Positions 1 through 6,863 of a stretch of 16,403 bases of DNA are shown piece by piece. The notes beneath the pieces were generated by a model. It was not told the DNA's origin, made no database searches, and saw nothing but the letters and a program-made list of their open reading frames with translations. Source of the DNA: Pseudomonadota bacterium (GTDB taxonomy: Bacteria; Pseudomonadota; Alphaproteobacteria; Azospirillales; Azospirillaceae); assembly GCA_023423695.1 (NCBI GenBank), contig JAFAFA010000090.1:1-16403 (forward strand). Direction: 5' to 3'. Position numbers and translations under genes: made by a program. Position 1 is the first letter of the stretch, and the number at the start of each line of letters is the position of its first letter.

Positions 1-125
1 TCGCCGTCCGGCTCCGCCACCTCCTCCGACATGCAGGCCGGGATCCAGTGGCGCCGCATCATTCGGCCCATCGGGGCGTCGCCCTCGACGCGGCACAGAA
101 GATCGTTCTCTTCGGCGGTCAGCAT
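1..125 (-). CDS. Rieske non-heme iron oxygenase, N-terminal part only (paralogue of the oxygenase at 7018-8346)
   Basis: The gene reads leftward from an ATG at 125-123 and runs off the window edge, so only 41 codons are visible. These encode MLTAEENDLLCRVEGDAPMG and then a stretch ending in EEVAEPDG. The peptide aligns without gaps to the start of the full Rieske oxygenase in this window, with 31 of 41 residues identical. It is therefore a second oxygenase alpha subunit of the phthalate 4,5-dioxygenase type. The Rieske cysteines and histidines and the catalytic iron ligands lie outside the window, so activity cannot be judged. It starts 22 bases after the stop of the substrate-binding protein gene on the same strand, with a weak GGAAG ribosome-binding site, so the two are very probably co-transcribed. 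The identification is firm; the intactness of the gene is unknown. Confidence 0.85.
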   Translation of the reverse strand, partial: MLTAEENDLLCRVEGDAPMGRMMRRHWIPACMSEEVAEPDG

Positions 126-147
126 GACATCGTCTTCCGCAGCTGTC

Positions 148-1116
148 TCAGTTGGACTTCGCTTGGAGATCGGTCGGCAGCATCGACGTGTCGATGATGG
201 GCGCGAGGTCGAACCCCTTCTCCACCTCGCCGACCAGTTCCAGGCCGTGGACGGTCTGTTGCAGAGCGGTCATCTCGATGTCGCCGGGGCTCCAGTAATT
301 CTCCTTGGCGAGCGCGGCGACCACCTCGCGGGCGATCTTGGGATCGAGCCCCTCGTAGTATTTGACGAGGATGTCGGCGGCCTCCGTCGGGTTCTTCAGG
401 GCAAACTCGACGCCCTTGCGGCGGCCGGCAATGATCGCCCGGATCTTGGCGGGCTGCGCCTTGATGACGTCGGTCGACGCGATGCCGACGGTCTGGAGCA
501 TCGGCGGCAACACGTCGGAGGCACGGCCGATGCTGCGCATCCGGCTGCTGACCTTGGTCCACATCGGTTCCAGGATGAAGCCGATCTGCACGGAATCGTT
601 CTCGATGGCCTGGAGCACGGCGGCCTGGTTGCCAATGGCCGGGCGCTGCACGGAGTCGCGCGGGATGCCGGCCTTTTCCAGCATCATGGCCGACAGGATG
701 TCGGTGTTCGACTTGGCGCTGGTCAGCCCCCATTTCTTACCGACGACGTCCTTCAAAGACTTGATGTCGCTGTCCGGGCGCACCACCAGCACGAAGTCTG
801 AGATGGTGCGGACGCTGCCGTTCACGATCTTGATCGGCAAGCCGGATTTGATGGCCGCGATGGCGGCGGATGGCGCCACCTCGCCATAGGGCAACTCGCT
901 CGCCATGATGTTGCGGACGGTGGTGCCGCCGCCCTTGGCGCTGATGATGCCGGTGATGTCGACGCCGGCCTCCTTGAAGTATCCCTTTTCCAAGGCCACG
1001 GCGTAGGGCACACCGAGCATGATCTCACCCCAATGGGTGACGTTGATCTGCTCGGCGGCGGCCGGCAGGGATGGCGCCGTCCACAGGGCCACCAACAGCA
1101 GCGCGATCTTTCTCAT
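148..1116 (-). CDS. ABC-type periplasmic substrate-binding protein, SsuA/TauA/NMT1-like
   Basis: This 322-residue protein has a typical Sec signal peptide (MRKIALLLVALWTAPSLPAA, cleavage likely just before EQINVT). The mature part follows the SsuA/TauA/THI5-like fold: a GxxxGVPYAVALEKGYFKEAGVDI segment near residues 33-55, a GGGTTVRNIMASEL segment near 62-75, a GKKWGLTSAKSN segment near 126-137, and a late helix with KNPTEAADILVKYYEGL. Family members bind small anionic organics such as sulfonates, nitrate, pyrimidine precursors or aromatic acids and hand them to an ABC permease. No permease or ATPase gene is in view, so its partners may lie further left. The start is supported by an upstream GGGAGGA ribosome-binding site. 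The gene sits upstream of the partial Rieske gene and downstream of an operator at 1305-1318, which suggests it captures the pathway substrate. The ligand is not predictable. Confidence 0.88.
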   Translation of the reverse strand: MRKIALLLVALWTAPSLPAAAEQINVTHWGEIMLGVPYAVALEKGYFKEAGVDITGIISAKGGGTTVRNIMASELPYGEVAPSAAIAAIKSGLPIKIVNGSVRTISDFVLVVRPDSDIKSLKDVVGKKWGLTSAKSNTDILSAMMLEKAGIPRDSVQRPAIGNQAAVLQAIENDSVQIGFILEPMWTKVSSRMRSIGRASDVLPPMLQTVGIASTDVIKAQPAKIRAIIAGRRKGVEFALKNPTEAADILVKYYEGLDPKIAREVVAALAKENYWSPGDIEMTALQQTVHGLELVGEVEKGFDLAPIIDTSMLPTDLQAKSN

Positions 1117-1236
1117 CGTCTCTTTCCTCCCGTACGGCGCATCAGGTCAATGATGGGCGGATTGTTGGACGGTGCGGCCGTTCCGCAGCCCCCGGGGGCG
1201 TCCCCCGTGGACTGGCAGCCGTCTTCCTGTCGCGAA

Positions 1237-1277
1237 CGCCGGTTTTCGGCGCCGCCGGGCGTGTCGCCCGCTTTTTT
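1237..1277 (+). terminator. Tandem hairpins with a T-tract (intrinsic terminator-like, plus-strand sense)
   Basis: Read on the plus strand there are two adjacent stem-loops. The first is CGCCG-GTTTT-CGGCG (1237-1251) and the second is CGGCG-like, CGGGCG-TGT-CGCCCG (1256-1270). They are followed by C and six T residues (1272-1277), the layout of a Rho-independent terminator. No plus-strand gene lies to the left that would need it; the flanking genes are on the minus strand. It could end an unannotated plus-strand transcript, block antisense read-through, or simply be leader structure in the minus-strand mRNA for the substrate-binding protein. Confidence 0.4.
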
Positions 1278-1304
1278 CGCGAAGCCTTGCGGCCCGCATT
1301 TTAT

Positions 1305-1318
1305 CGTAGATATCTAAG
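1305..1318. promoter_or_regulatory. Operator site 1 (CTTAGANNTCTAAG palindrome), upstream of the binding-protein/Rieske operon
   Basis: The plus strand reads CGTAGATATCTAAG; the minus strand, in the sense of the downstream genes, reads CTTAGATATCTACG. The minus-strand form is identical base for base to operator site 4 at 6864-6877. It differs by one half-site position from the perfect palindrome. It lies about 190 bases before the start of the substrate-binding protein gene, 14 bases downstream of the conserved promoter element at 1333-1357. The likely ligand is the MarR-family regulator encoded at 4735-5403; that link is inference. Confidence 0.75.
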
Positions 1319-1332
1319 AATAAGGTTAGCAT

Positions 1333-1357
1333 ACCAAACATTCTTGTCCACAAGCAA
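1333..1357 (-). promoter_or_regulatory. Conserved promoter element B for the binding-protein/Rieske operon
   Basis: On the minus strand the element reads TTGCTTG, TGGACA, AGAA, TGTTTGGT in sequence. It matches the element at 6824-6848 at 21 of 25 positions without gaps, and both are followed by the same 14-base operator (14 and 15 bases later). TGGACA (1345-1350) is a plausible -35 hexamer with five of six consensus matches. A -10 hexamer is poorly defined here (TAACCT at a 16-base spacing), so the block could equally be an activator site. The similarity to the second copy is direct observation; the promoter role is inferred. The rest of the 1117-1375 gap holds the operator at 1305-1318 and the hairpins at 1237-1277. 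Confidence 0.6.
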
Positions 1358-1375
1358 AACCGTAAATCCGCCTTC

Positions 1376-2347
1376 TCAAAGGTCGAGGGTCAGCGTTCCC
1401 GATTTCGCGCGCGACACGCAGATGATGATGTGCCGTTTGCGTTCCTCCGGGGTTAGCACAAGGTCGCGGTGATCCACGTCGCCGTCGACCAGCCCGGTCA
1501 GGCAGGACCCGCAGGATCCGCTTTCGCACGAACTGGGCAGGTTCAGGCCGCGACCGCGCAACGCCTCCAGGATGCTGACCCCGGCCGGCACCTCCACCGT
1601 GTCGCCGCCGTGGGCGAGGCGGACGGTGAAGGGCCGGTCCTCCGCCGCATCCACCGTCGTGGTGGTGCCGAAATCTTCGAAATGCACGGCCGAGGGCGGC
1701 CAATGGCCGGTCATGTCGCGCACCGCCTGCATCAATGGACGCGGTCCGCAGCAATAGAGATGCGCGCCGCGCGGCCGCGTCTCCAGCACCGGCCAGAGGT
1801 CCAGCGCGCAGGCCGGGTCGCCCCCGTCATGGTGCAGCACGACCTGATCGGCCAGCTCCGGGATCGACAGCTCCGCGCGGAAGGCGGTCATTTCCGGCGT
1901 CCGCGTGCAGTAATACAGCGAAAAGGACCCACCGATCGCGCGCAGCCGGCGGATCATCGACAGGATCGGCGTGATGCCGATGCCGCCGGCGATGAAGATG
2001 TGGTGGGCGGCGTCCTCGTCCAGCGGGAAGTCGTTGCGCGGCGCCGACACCGTCAGCCGGTCGCCGACGCGGGTGTCGTCGATCAGGCTGATTGAGCCGC
2101 CACGCCCCTGCGCGTCGCGCTTGACGGCGATGACGTAGCGGTCGCGTTCGGCCGGGTCGTTGCACAGGGAATAGCGGCGGATCGCCCCGTTCGGCACCCA
2201 CACCGACAGGTGGGCACCCGCCGTGAAGGGCGGCAGCTCGGCACCGTCGGGGGACACCAGCTCGAACGCGACGATGTCGTCGGCCAGCCGCGCGATGTCC
2301 CGCACGCGCAGCGTCGTCATGTCGGTGCCGGCGATGTCTTCGGCCAT
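1376..2347 (-). CDS. Phthalate dioxygenase reductase-type oxidoreductase (FMN, NAD(P)H, C-terminal [2Fe-2S])
   Basis: This 323-residue cytosolic protein passes electrons from NAD(P)H through FMN and a plant-type [2Fe-2S] centre to a Rieske oxygenase. The flavin domain comes first, with the RxYS motif at residues 57-60. The nucleotide domain follows, with IAGGIGITPILSM at 119-131 and YCCGPRPLM at 198-206. The C-terminal ferredoxin domain has cysteines 274, 279, 282 and 310 in the C-x4-C-x2-C-x27-C arrangement. This order is that of the VanB/PobB/phthalate dioxygenase reductase family, and the length fits. The ATG at 2347 was chosen because AAGGA (TCCTT at 2356-2360) lies eight bases upstream; a longer TTG-initiated reading to 2449 has no such site. 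It is the only reductase in the window, so it probably serves both Rieske oxygenases. The gene is read divergently from 2584 across operator site 2. Confidence 0.93.
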   Translation of the reverse strand: MAEDIAGTDMTTLRVRDIARLADDIVAFELVSPDGAELPPFTAGAHLSVWVPNGAIRRYSLCNDPAERDRYVIAVKRDAQGRGGSISLIDDTRVGDRLTVSAPRNDFPLDEDAAHHIFIAGGIGITPILSMIRRLRAIGGSFSLYYCTRTPEMTAFRAELSIPELADQVVLHHDGGDPACALDLWPVLETRPRGAHLYCCGPRPLMQAVRDMTGHWPPSAVHFEDFGTTTTVDAAEDRPFTVRLAHGGDTVEVPAGVSILEALRGRGLNLPSSCESGSCGSCLTGLVDGDVDHRDLVLTPEERKRHIIICVSRAKSGTLTLDL

Positions 2348-2452
2348 GCTTTCGGTCCTTGGATTGGAAGGGCGGCGGCGGCGTCGCGGGCATCGTCGGA
2401 CGGTGGGTCCGGAGCCCGCGGCGATTTGCAAGTTTGTTAGGCACGCCAACCA

Positions 2453-2481
2453 TTGACAAAACTTAGACGTCTAAGATAGCC
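2453..2481 (+). promoter_or_regulatory. Putative promoter for the TauE-dehydrogenase-MarR-MFS operon, with the operator in its spacer
   Basis: TTGACA at 2453-2458 is a perfect -35 hexamer. A weak -10 (GATAGC, 2475-2480, or the overlapping ATAGCC) follows at a 16-17 base spacing. The whole 14-base operator site 2 lies between them, where a bound repressor would exclude RNA polymerase. The first gene starts about 100 bases downstream. Apart from this and operator site 2, I see nothing else definite in the 2348-2583 gap. Confidence 0.5.
2462..2475. promoter_or_regulatory. Operator site 2 (perfect CTTAGACGTCTAAG palindrome) in the divergent control region
   Basis: This is the only perfect copy of the four-site motif. 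Its centre lies about 121 bases from the reductase start on the left and about 115 bases from the TauE/SafE start on the right, so it can serve both divergent units. It stands in an A/T-rich patch inside very G+C-rich DNA. The right-hand unit contains the MarR-family gene itself, so binding here would give autoregulation. Confidence 0.8.
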
Positions 2482-2583
2482 TGTTCAAGTTAAATCCGAC
2501 GGTCCCTCTCGGTTTTCCGGCGGCCGTCTTTTCCGCGCCGTCGTCCGCCGCGACAGCCACGTCCCGAAAGGCCATCCCCGACG

Positions 2584-3357
2584 ATGAATCCCGCGCTGAG
2601 TTTCGATGGCGGAACGCTGTCCGTCGCGCTGGCCTGCACGGTCGCAGTGCTGTCCGGCGGGGTGGTGAAGGGGGCGACCGGGGTCGGCCTGCCGATGATC
2701 GCCGTCCCGCTCATGCTGCAGGTGGTGTCCGCCCCGCTGGCGATCACGCTGATGGCGGTGCCGGTGCTGGCGAGCAACTTGCTGCAACTGGACGACCGCG
2801 ACCTGCTGGCCGGCGCGGTGGCGCGATTCTGGGGGCTGATCCTGGCGCTGCTGGCGGCTACGGTGATCGGGGCGAACGCGCTGGTGGCGGCCTCGCCGCG
2901 CGCGATGAACATCGGGCTGGGGCTGGTCACCGTGGCGATGGCGCTGATGCAGATGCGACGCGGCGCGGCGGAACGCCGCCCGGTGCGGCACGAGCGGCTG
3001 CTGTCGCCGCTGGTCGGGCTGGTGGCCGGGTTGCTGGGTGGGATCTCGTCCTTCTCGGGGCCGCCGCTGGTCGCCTATCTGCTGCGGCTGAACCTGTCCA
3101 GCCACGCCTTCGTGGTGACGATTTCGCTGTTCTACGTCTGCGGGGCGATTCCGCTCTACATCAGCCTGATCGCCAGCGACGCGGTGGGCTGGCCGGTCCT
3201 GCTCGGCTCGCTGGCGCTCGGCGCACCCGCCTATGGCGGGTTGCTGATCGGGCAGAGGCTGCGCCAGGCGTTGAACGAACGCCAGTTCCGCCGCGTCATC
3301 ACCGGCGTCCTGATGATCAGCGGCCTCAGCCTGCTGGTCAAATCGGCGCTGTTCTGA
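2584..3357 (+). CDS. TauE/SafE-family membrane transporter (putative anion/sulfite exporter)
   Basis: This 257-residue, very hydrophobic protein has the duplicated four-helix layout of the TauE/SafE (DUF81) family. The first repeat holds GGVVKGATGVGLPMIAVPLM (residues 25-44), and the second holds the matching GLLGGISSFSGPPLVAYLL (149-167). A basic loop near 125-139 separates the halves. About eight membrane segments are expected in the inner membrane. Characterised relatives export sulfite or sulfoacetate during taurine and sulfonate use, and many others have unknown organic-anion substrates. It is the first gene of the rightward unit, 26 bases before the dehydrogenase gene. No strong ribosome-binding site precedes the ATG; a GAAAGG lies somewhat far upstream. 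The family is certain; the substrate is unknown. Confidence 0.88.
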   Translation: MNPALSFDGGTLSVALACTVAVLSGGVVKGATGVGLPMIAVPLMLQVVSAPLAITLMAVPVLASNLLQLDDRDLLAGAVARFWGLILALLAATVIGANALVAASPRAMNIGLGLVTVAMALMQMRRGAAERRPVRHERLLSPLVGLVAGLLGGISSFSGPPLVAYLLRLNLSSHAFVVTISLFYVCGAIPLYISLIASDAVGWPVLLGSLALGAPAYGGLLIGQRLRQALNERQFRRVITGVLMISGLSLLVKSALF

Positions 3358-3383
3358 ACCATCCACGGAAGGGAGAGACCCCC

Positions 3384-4667
3384 ATGGCCGACCACGGCAC
3401 GGCGGACAGGCGGTTGAGGCTCGGCATCGCCGGATTGGGGCGCGGCTTCATGGCGATGCGGGCGACCCTGTCCCGGCACCCTCGCGTCGTCCTGGCCGGA
3501 GCCGCCGACCCGCGCGAGGAGGCGCGCCGCCGCTTCGCCGCCGATTGCGGCGCCCCGGCCCACGCGACGGTGGAGGAGCTCTGCGCCGACCCGACGCTGG
3601 ACGCCGTCTATGTCGCGACTCCGCACCAGTTCCACGCCGCTCATGTCGCGCTGGCGGCGGCAGCGGGCAAGCACATCCTGGTCGAGAAGCCGATGGCGCT
3701 GACGCTGGAGGAGGCCGGGGCGATGATCGCGGCGGCCGACGCGGCGGGTGTCCATCTGATCGTCGGCCACACCCACGGCTTCGACGCGCCGATCCTGCGC
3801 GCCCGCGACCTGATCGCCGGCGGGGAGTATGGCGCGATCCGCATGATCACCGCGATGGACTACACCGACTTCCTCTACCGGCCCCGCCGGCCGGAGGAGC
3901 TGGCGACGGAGCGGGGCGGCGGCGTGATGTTCAACCAGGCGCCCCATCAGGTCGACGTCGTGCGGCTGCTGGGCGGCGGGCTGGTGCGCAGCGTGCGCGC
4001 GGTCACCGGCGCCTGGGACCAGGCCCGCCCGACCGAGGGCGCCTACAGCGCCCTGCTGACCTTCGAGAACGGTGCCGTCGCGACCCTGACCTACAGCGGC
4101 TACGCCCATTTCGACAGCGACGAGTTCTGCGGCTGGGTCGGCGAGAGCGGCCAGCCCAAGGATCCCGAGCGCTATGGGCAGGCCCGCCGGCTGCTGGGCC
4201 GCGTCGCCGGTCCCGACGACGAGGCGGCCTTCAAGAGCACCCGCATCTATGGCGGCGCCGACGAACCGCCGGGCGCCTTTCCCGATGACCCGCCCTTTCA
4301 TCAGCATTTTGGGGTGGTGGTGGTGTCCTGCGACCGCGCCGACCTGCGTCCGACGCCGCGCGGCGTCTTGGTTTACGGCGACGCCGACCGCCATCTCGAC
4401 CCGCTGCCCCCGCCGACGGTGCCGCGTGCCGAGGTGCTGGACGAGCTGTGCGCCGCCGTCCTGGACGGCCGCCCGCCGGTCCACGGCGGCGCCTGGGGCT
4501 TGGCGACGCTGGAGGTCTGTCTGGCTATGCTGCGGTCGGCGCGCGAGGGGCGCGAGGTAACGTTGAGCCGCCAGGTTGCGGTTCCCGGCAACCCGCCTAT
4601 CTTCAGTCGCGGCCGGCCCGACGGCGTTCCCGGCATGGCCGCATCGCCGGAGCTTGGCAGCCGGTGA
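3384..4667 (+). CDS. Gfo/Idh/MocA-family dehydrogenase, candidate cis-dihydrodiol dehydrogenase
   Basis: The 427-residue protein begins with a Rossmann fold (LRLGIAGLGRGF, residues 11-22; acidic D42 at the end of the second strand, suggesting NAD(H) preference). It continues with YVATPHQFHAAH (76-87) and the signature EKPMALTLEEA (101-111), where the lysine is usually catalytic. GGGVMFNQAPHQVDVVRLLGG (178-198) supplies the family histidine and aspartate at H188 and D191. Phthalate 4,5-cis-dihydrodiol dehydrogenase (Pht4/OphB type) belongs to this family and is of similar length. Next to a phthalate-type oxygenase and reductase, rearomatisation of a cis-dihydrodiol is the most likely job. A GGAAGGGAGAG ribosome-binding region precedes the ATG. 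An alternative is a sugar or inositol-type dehydrogenase, which the context makes less likely. Confidence 0.88.
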   Translation: MADHGTADRRLRLGIAGLGRGFMAMRATLSRHPRVVLAGAADPREEARRRFAADCGAPAHATVEELCADPTLDAVYVATPHQFHAAHVALAAAAGKHILVEKPMALTLEEAGAMIAAADAAGVHLIVGHTHGFDAPILRARDLIAGGEYGAIRMITAMDYTDFLYRPRRPEELATERGGGVMFNQAPHQVDVVRLLGGGLVRSVRAVTGAWDQARPTEGAYSALLTFENGAVATLTYSGYAHFDSDEFCGWVGESGQPKDPERYGQARRLLGRVAGPDDEAAFKSTRIYGGADEPPGAFPDDPPFHQHFGVVVVSCDRADLRPTPRGVLVYGDADRHLDPLPPPTVPRAEVLDELCAAVLDGRPPVHGGAWGLATLEVCLAMLRSAREGREVTLSRQVAVPGNPPIFSRGRPDGVPGMAASPELGSR

Positions 4668-4734
4668 AGCGGTGGGTTAGCTTGAAGGCCGGTGGCGTTG
4701 CCGCATCGGCTCGTTGGTCTGTTCCCGTAACGCG

Positions 4735-5403
4735 ATGGGTGGCTGTGTGACACGCTCCGAAGACAAGATAGTGAGGGTTGGCGGTGACCCCGACCCGGCG
4801 CTGGGCATCGATCCGCCGACCAGCGTCGCCGGCCAGGAATGGCGCGAGGCGGTGCCCAACGACCGTCTGGCCCATTTGGTCAAGGACGCCTTGCGGGGGT
4901 TGTCGCGCGGGTTGCAGATGCGGCTGACCGAGCATGACGTGTCCTTCGGCCATTGGACCTTCCTGCGCATCCTGTGGGAGCACGACGGGCTGACCCAGCG
5001 CGAGCTGAGCGACCACGCCGGGCTGATGGAATCGACCACCTTCTCCGCGCTGGTGGCGATGGAGAAACTGGGCTACGTCATCCGCCGCCATCTGCCGGAA
5101 AACCGCAAGAAGGTGCATGTCTTCCTGACGCCGGAAGGCCGCGCGCTGAAGGACACGCTCGTGCCGCTGGCCGAGGAGGTCAACGCCATCGCGGTGCGCG
5201 GCGTCGATCCCGCCGACATCGCGGCGACGCGGCGCACGCTGGTCGCCATGGTGCAGAACCTGATCGCCGACGAGGCGGACGGGTTGAAGGAGCAGCGCCG
5301 CATGCCGTCCACCCGGCAGGTGTCGCGCATCATCGACCGGTCCGAGCGGCGGCGCAACGGCACCAAGGCTGCCGGCGCGCCCCGCGTGTCCAAGGCTCCC
5401 TGA
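4735..5403 (+). CDS. MarR-family transcriptional regulator, candidate repressor of the cluster
   Basis: Predicted length is 222 residues. The winged-helix core runs from about residue 44 to 150. The recognition region is LTQRELSDHAGLMESTTFSALVAMEKLGYV (86-115), and the wing RRHLPENRKKVHVFLTPEGRAL (117-138) has the basic N-x-KK pattern usual in MarR proteins. It has an extra N-terminal arm of about 40 residues and a basic C-terminal tail of about 40, longer than the usual 140-160 residue family member. The start is uncertain: ATG 4735 has no good ribosome-binding site, GTG 4747 has GGGTGG shortly before it, and a TTG at 4714 is also open. MarR dimers bind palindromes and release DNA on binding phenolic or carboxylate ligands. 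The four CTTAGANNTCTAAG sites in this window are its likely targets. Confidence 0.92.
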   Translation: MGGCVTRSEDKIVRVGGDPDPALGIDPPTSVAGQEWREAVPNDRLAHLVKDALRGLSRGLQMRLTEHDVSFGHWTFLRILWEHDGLTQRELSDHAGLMESTTFSALVAMEKLGYVIRRHLPENRKKVHVFLTPEGRALKDTLVPLAEEVNAIAVRGVDPADIAATRRTLVAMVQNLIADEADGLKEQRRMPSTRQVSRIIDRSERRRNGTKAAGAPRVSKAP

Positions 5404-5443
5404 CGACTCCCACTCTTCCTTCACCGGAACGACGGACGCTTGC

Positions 5444-6811
5444 ATGGACGAGAAGGGCCTGCCGGCCCCCCGGCGCTATTGGGCCATGTCCACGATGGCG
5501 GTGTCGCTGCTGCTGGCGGTGCTGGATGGCGCCGCCGTCAACGTGGCGCTGCCGACCATCGCACATGATTTCGGGATCGGCGCGGCCGACTCGATCCGGG
5601 TCGTCAACGCCTACCAGTTGGCGGTTGTGGTGCTGCTGTTCCCCTTGTCGTCACTCGCCGAGATCGTCGGCTGCCGCCGGGTCTACTGGGGCGGGCTGGC
5701 GGTCTTCACGCTGGCCTCGCTGGCCTGCGCCGCGGCGGATTCGCTGACCACGCTGACCGTCGCGCGCGTGTTCCAGGGTTTCGGCGCCGCCGGCACGATG
5801 AGCGTCAATCTGGCCTTCCTGCGCTACATCTTCCCGCCCGAGCGGCTGGGACGGGGGGTCGGGTTCTACGCGCTGATCGTCGCCACCGCGTCCGCCGCCG
5901 GGCCGACCGCCGGGGCCTTCGTGCTGTCGCTGGCGTCGTGGCACTGGCTGTTCGCCATCAATGTTCCGCTGGGGCTGACCGCGCTGATCGCCGCACGCTC
6001 GCTGCCCGACACGCCGCGCGCGTCGCGGCCGTACGATCTGGTCAGCGCCGGGCTGAACGTCCTGACCTTCGGGCTGCTGATCGACGGGCTGAAGGATCTC
6101 GGCGACCACGGCGCCGCGCGGCCGTTGCTGGAGGTGGCGGCGGCGTTGTTGTGCGGCGCCCTGCTGGTGCGGCGCCAGCGCGCGCGGGCGGCGCCGATGC
6201 TGCCGGTCGATCTGCTGCGCCTGCCGATCTTCGCGTTGTCGGTAACGGCATCGGTCTGCTCCTTCGCCGCGCAGAGCCTCGCCTTCGTGTCGCTGCCCTT
6301 CTACCTGCAACACGGGCTGGGGCGGACGGCGGTGGAAAGCGGGCTGCTGATCACGCCATGGCCGGCGGCGGTGGCCCTGGTGGCACCCTTCGCCGGCCGG
6401 TTGGCCGACCGCCACGACGCCGGGGTGCTGGGCGGCATCGGTCTGGCGCTGTTCTCCGCCGGACTGGCGGCGGTCGCGCTGCTGCCCGACCAGCCGACGG
6501 TCGCCGACATCGCGTGGCGGATGGTCTTGTGCGGGTTGGGGTTCGGCCTGTTCCAATCGCCCAACAACCGGGTGATGGCGTCCAGCGCCCCGCGCGAACG
6601 CAGCGGCGGCGCCAGCGGCATCCAGGCGACCGCCCGCCTGCTGGGTCAGACCACCGGCGCCGCGCTGGCGGCCGTCGTCTTCGGACTGGCCGGCGCGGTC
6701 GGCGCGCCGGGGACGGGGATCACCGTCGGCCTCGCCAGCGCACTTGCCGCCGTCGCCTGCGTCGCCAGCCTGCTGCGCCGCCCGACGGGCACCACGGCGG
6801 AAAATACTTAG
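5444..6811 (+). CDS. MFS transporter, DHA2 (EmrB/QacA-like) family
   Basis: This 455-residue integral membrane protein is expected to have 12-14 helices. The first helix contains LDGAAVNVALPTIAHDFG (residues about 27-44), the usual start of drug:H+ antiporter-2 proteins. The A-like loop after helix 2-3 (LAEIVGCRRVYWGGL) is followed by ARVFQGFGAAGTMSVNLAFL. ASAAGPTAGAFVLSLASWHWLFAINVPLG in the helix 5-6 region is the antiporter motif C plus the W-x-W-x-F-x-I-N-x-P hallmark. It most likely exports a toxic substrate, intermediate or product at the inner membrane. The gene starts 40 bases after the MarR gene, a pairing typical of MarR-controlled efflux systems. Its TAG stop (6809-6811) lies inside operator site 3. 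An import role cannot be excluded. Confidence 0.9.
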   Translation: MDEKGLPAPRRYWAMSTMAVSLLLAVLDGAAVNVALPTIAHDFGIGAADSIRVVNAYQLAVVVLLFPLSSLAEIVGCRRVYWGGLAVFTLASLACAAADSLTTLTVARVFQGFGAAGTMSVNLAFLRYIFPPERLGRGVGFYALIVATASAAGPTAGAFVLSLASWHWLFAINVPLGLTALIAARSLPDTPRASRPYDLVSAGLNVLTFGLLIDGLKDLGDHGAARPLLEVAAALLCGALLVRRQRARAAPMLPVDLLRLPIFALSVTASVCSFAAQSLAFVSLPFYLQHGLGRTAVESGLLITPWPAAVALVAPFAGRLADRHDAGVLGGIGLALFSAGLAAVALLPDQPTVADIAWRMVLCGLGFGLFQSPNNRVMASSAPRERSGGASGIQATARLLGQTTGAALAAVVFGLAGAVGAPGTGITVGLASALAAVACVASLLRRPTGTTAENT

Positions 6812-6820
6812 AGCTCTCAG
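6807..6820. promoter_or_regulatory. Operator site 3 (CTTAGAGCTCTCAG), overlapping the MFS stop codon
   Basis: It matches the CTTAGANNTCTAAG consensus except for one base in the right half-site. The flanks also resemble site 2, with ACTTAGA on the left and AGATA on the right. It stands 57 bases upstream of operator site 4, so the two flank the promoter region of the Rieske/HyuAB/TRAP operon and could support looping or cooperative repression. Confidence 0.65.
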
Positions 6821-6823
6821 ATA

Positions 6824-6862
6824 TTGCTGCTGGACACGATTGTTTGGTTCACGTACGATAAT
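6824..6862 (+). promoter_or_regulatory. Conserved promoter element A for the Rieske-HyuAB-TRAP operon
   Basis: The block 6824-6848 reads TTGCTGC, TGGACA, CGAT, TGTTTGGT and matches the minus-strand element at 1333-1357 at 21 of 25 positions. TGGACA (6831-6836) is a good -35 hexamer. TACGAT (6854-6859) stands 17 bases further on, overlapping the stronger-looking GATAAT (6857-6862) as a -10. Operator site 4 begins right after it, where a bound protein would block initiation. The 6812-7017 gap otherwise shows only an untranslated leader of about 140 bases and the GGGAGGA ribosome-binding site of the Rieske gene. Confidence 0.6.
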
Positions 6863-6863
6863 A

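Noticed and set aside
1188..1199. Perfect GCCCCCGGGGGC palindrome upstream of the binding-protein gene
   Set aside because: Short all-G/C palindromes are expected often in such DNA; no second copy was seen near other promoters.
1376..1381. Possible fifth, degenerate operator at the reductase stop codon, mirroring site 3 at the MFS stop
   Set aside because: Only a CTTTGAG half resembles the motif, the second half does not match, and the spacing to the conserved element differs.
2348..2449. Longer N-terminus for the reductase using a TTG at 2449
   Set aside because: No ribosome-binding site and an Arg-rich non-family extension; ATG 2347 has AAGGA at good spacing and starts at the expected place in the family.
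3231..4484. A 417-codon minus-strand frame opposite the dehydrogenase gene
   Set aside because: Composition of an antisense shadow; the plus-strand frame has full family motifs.
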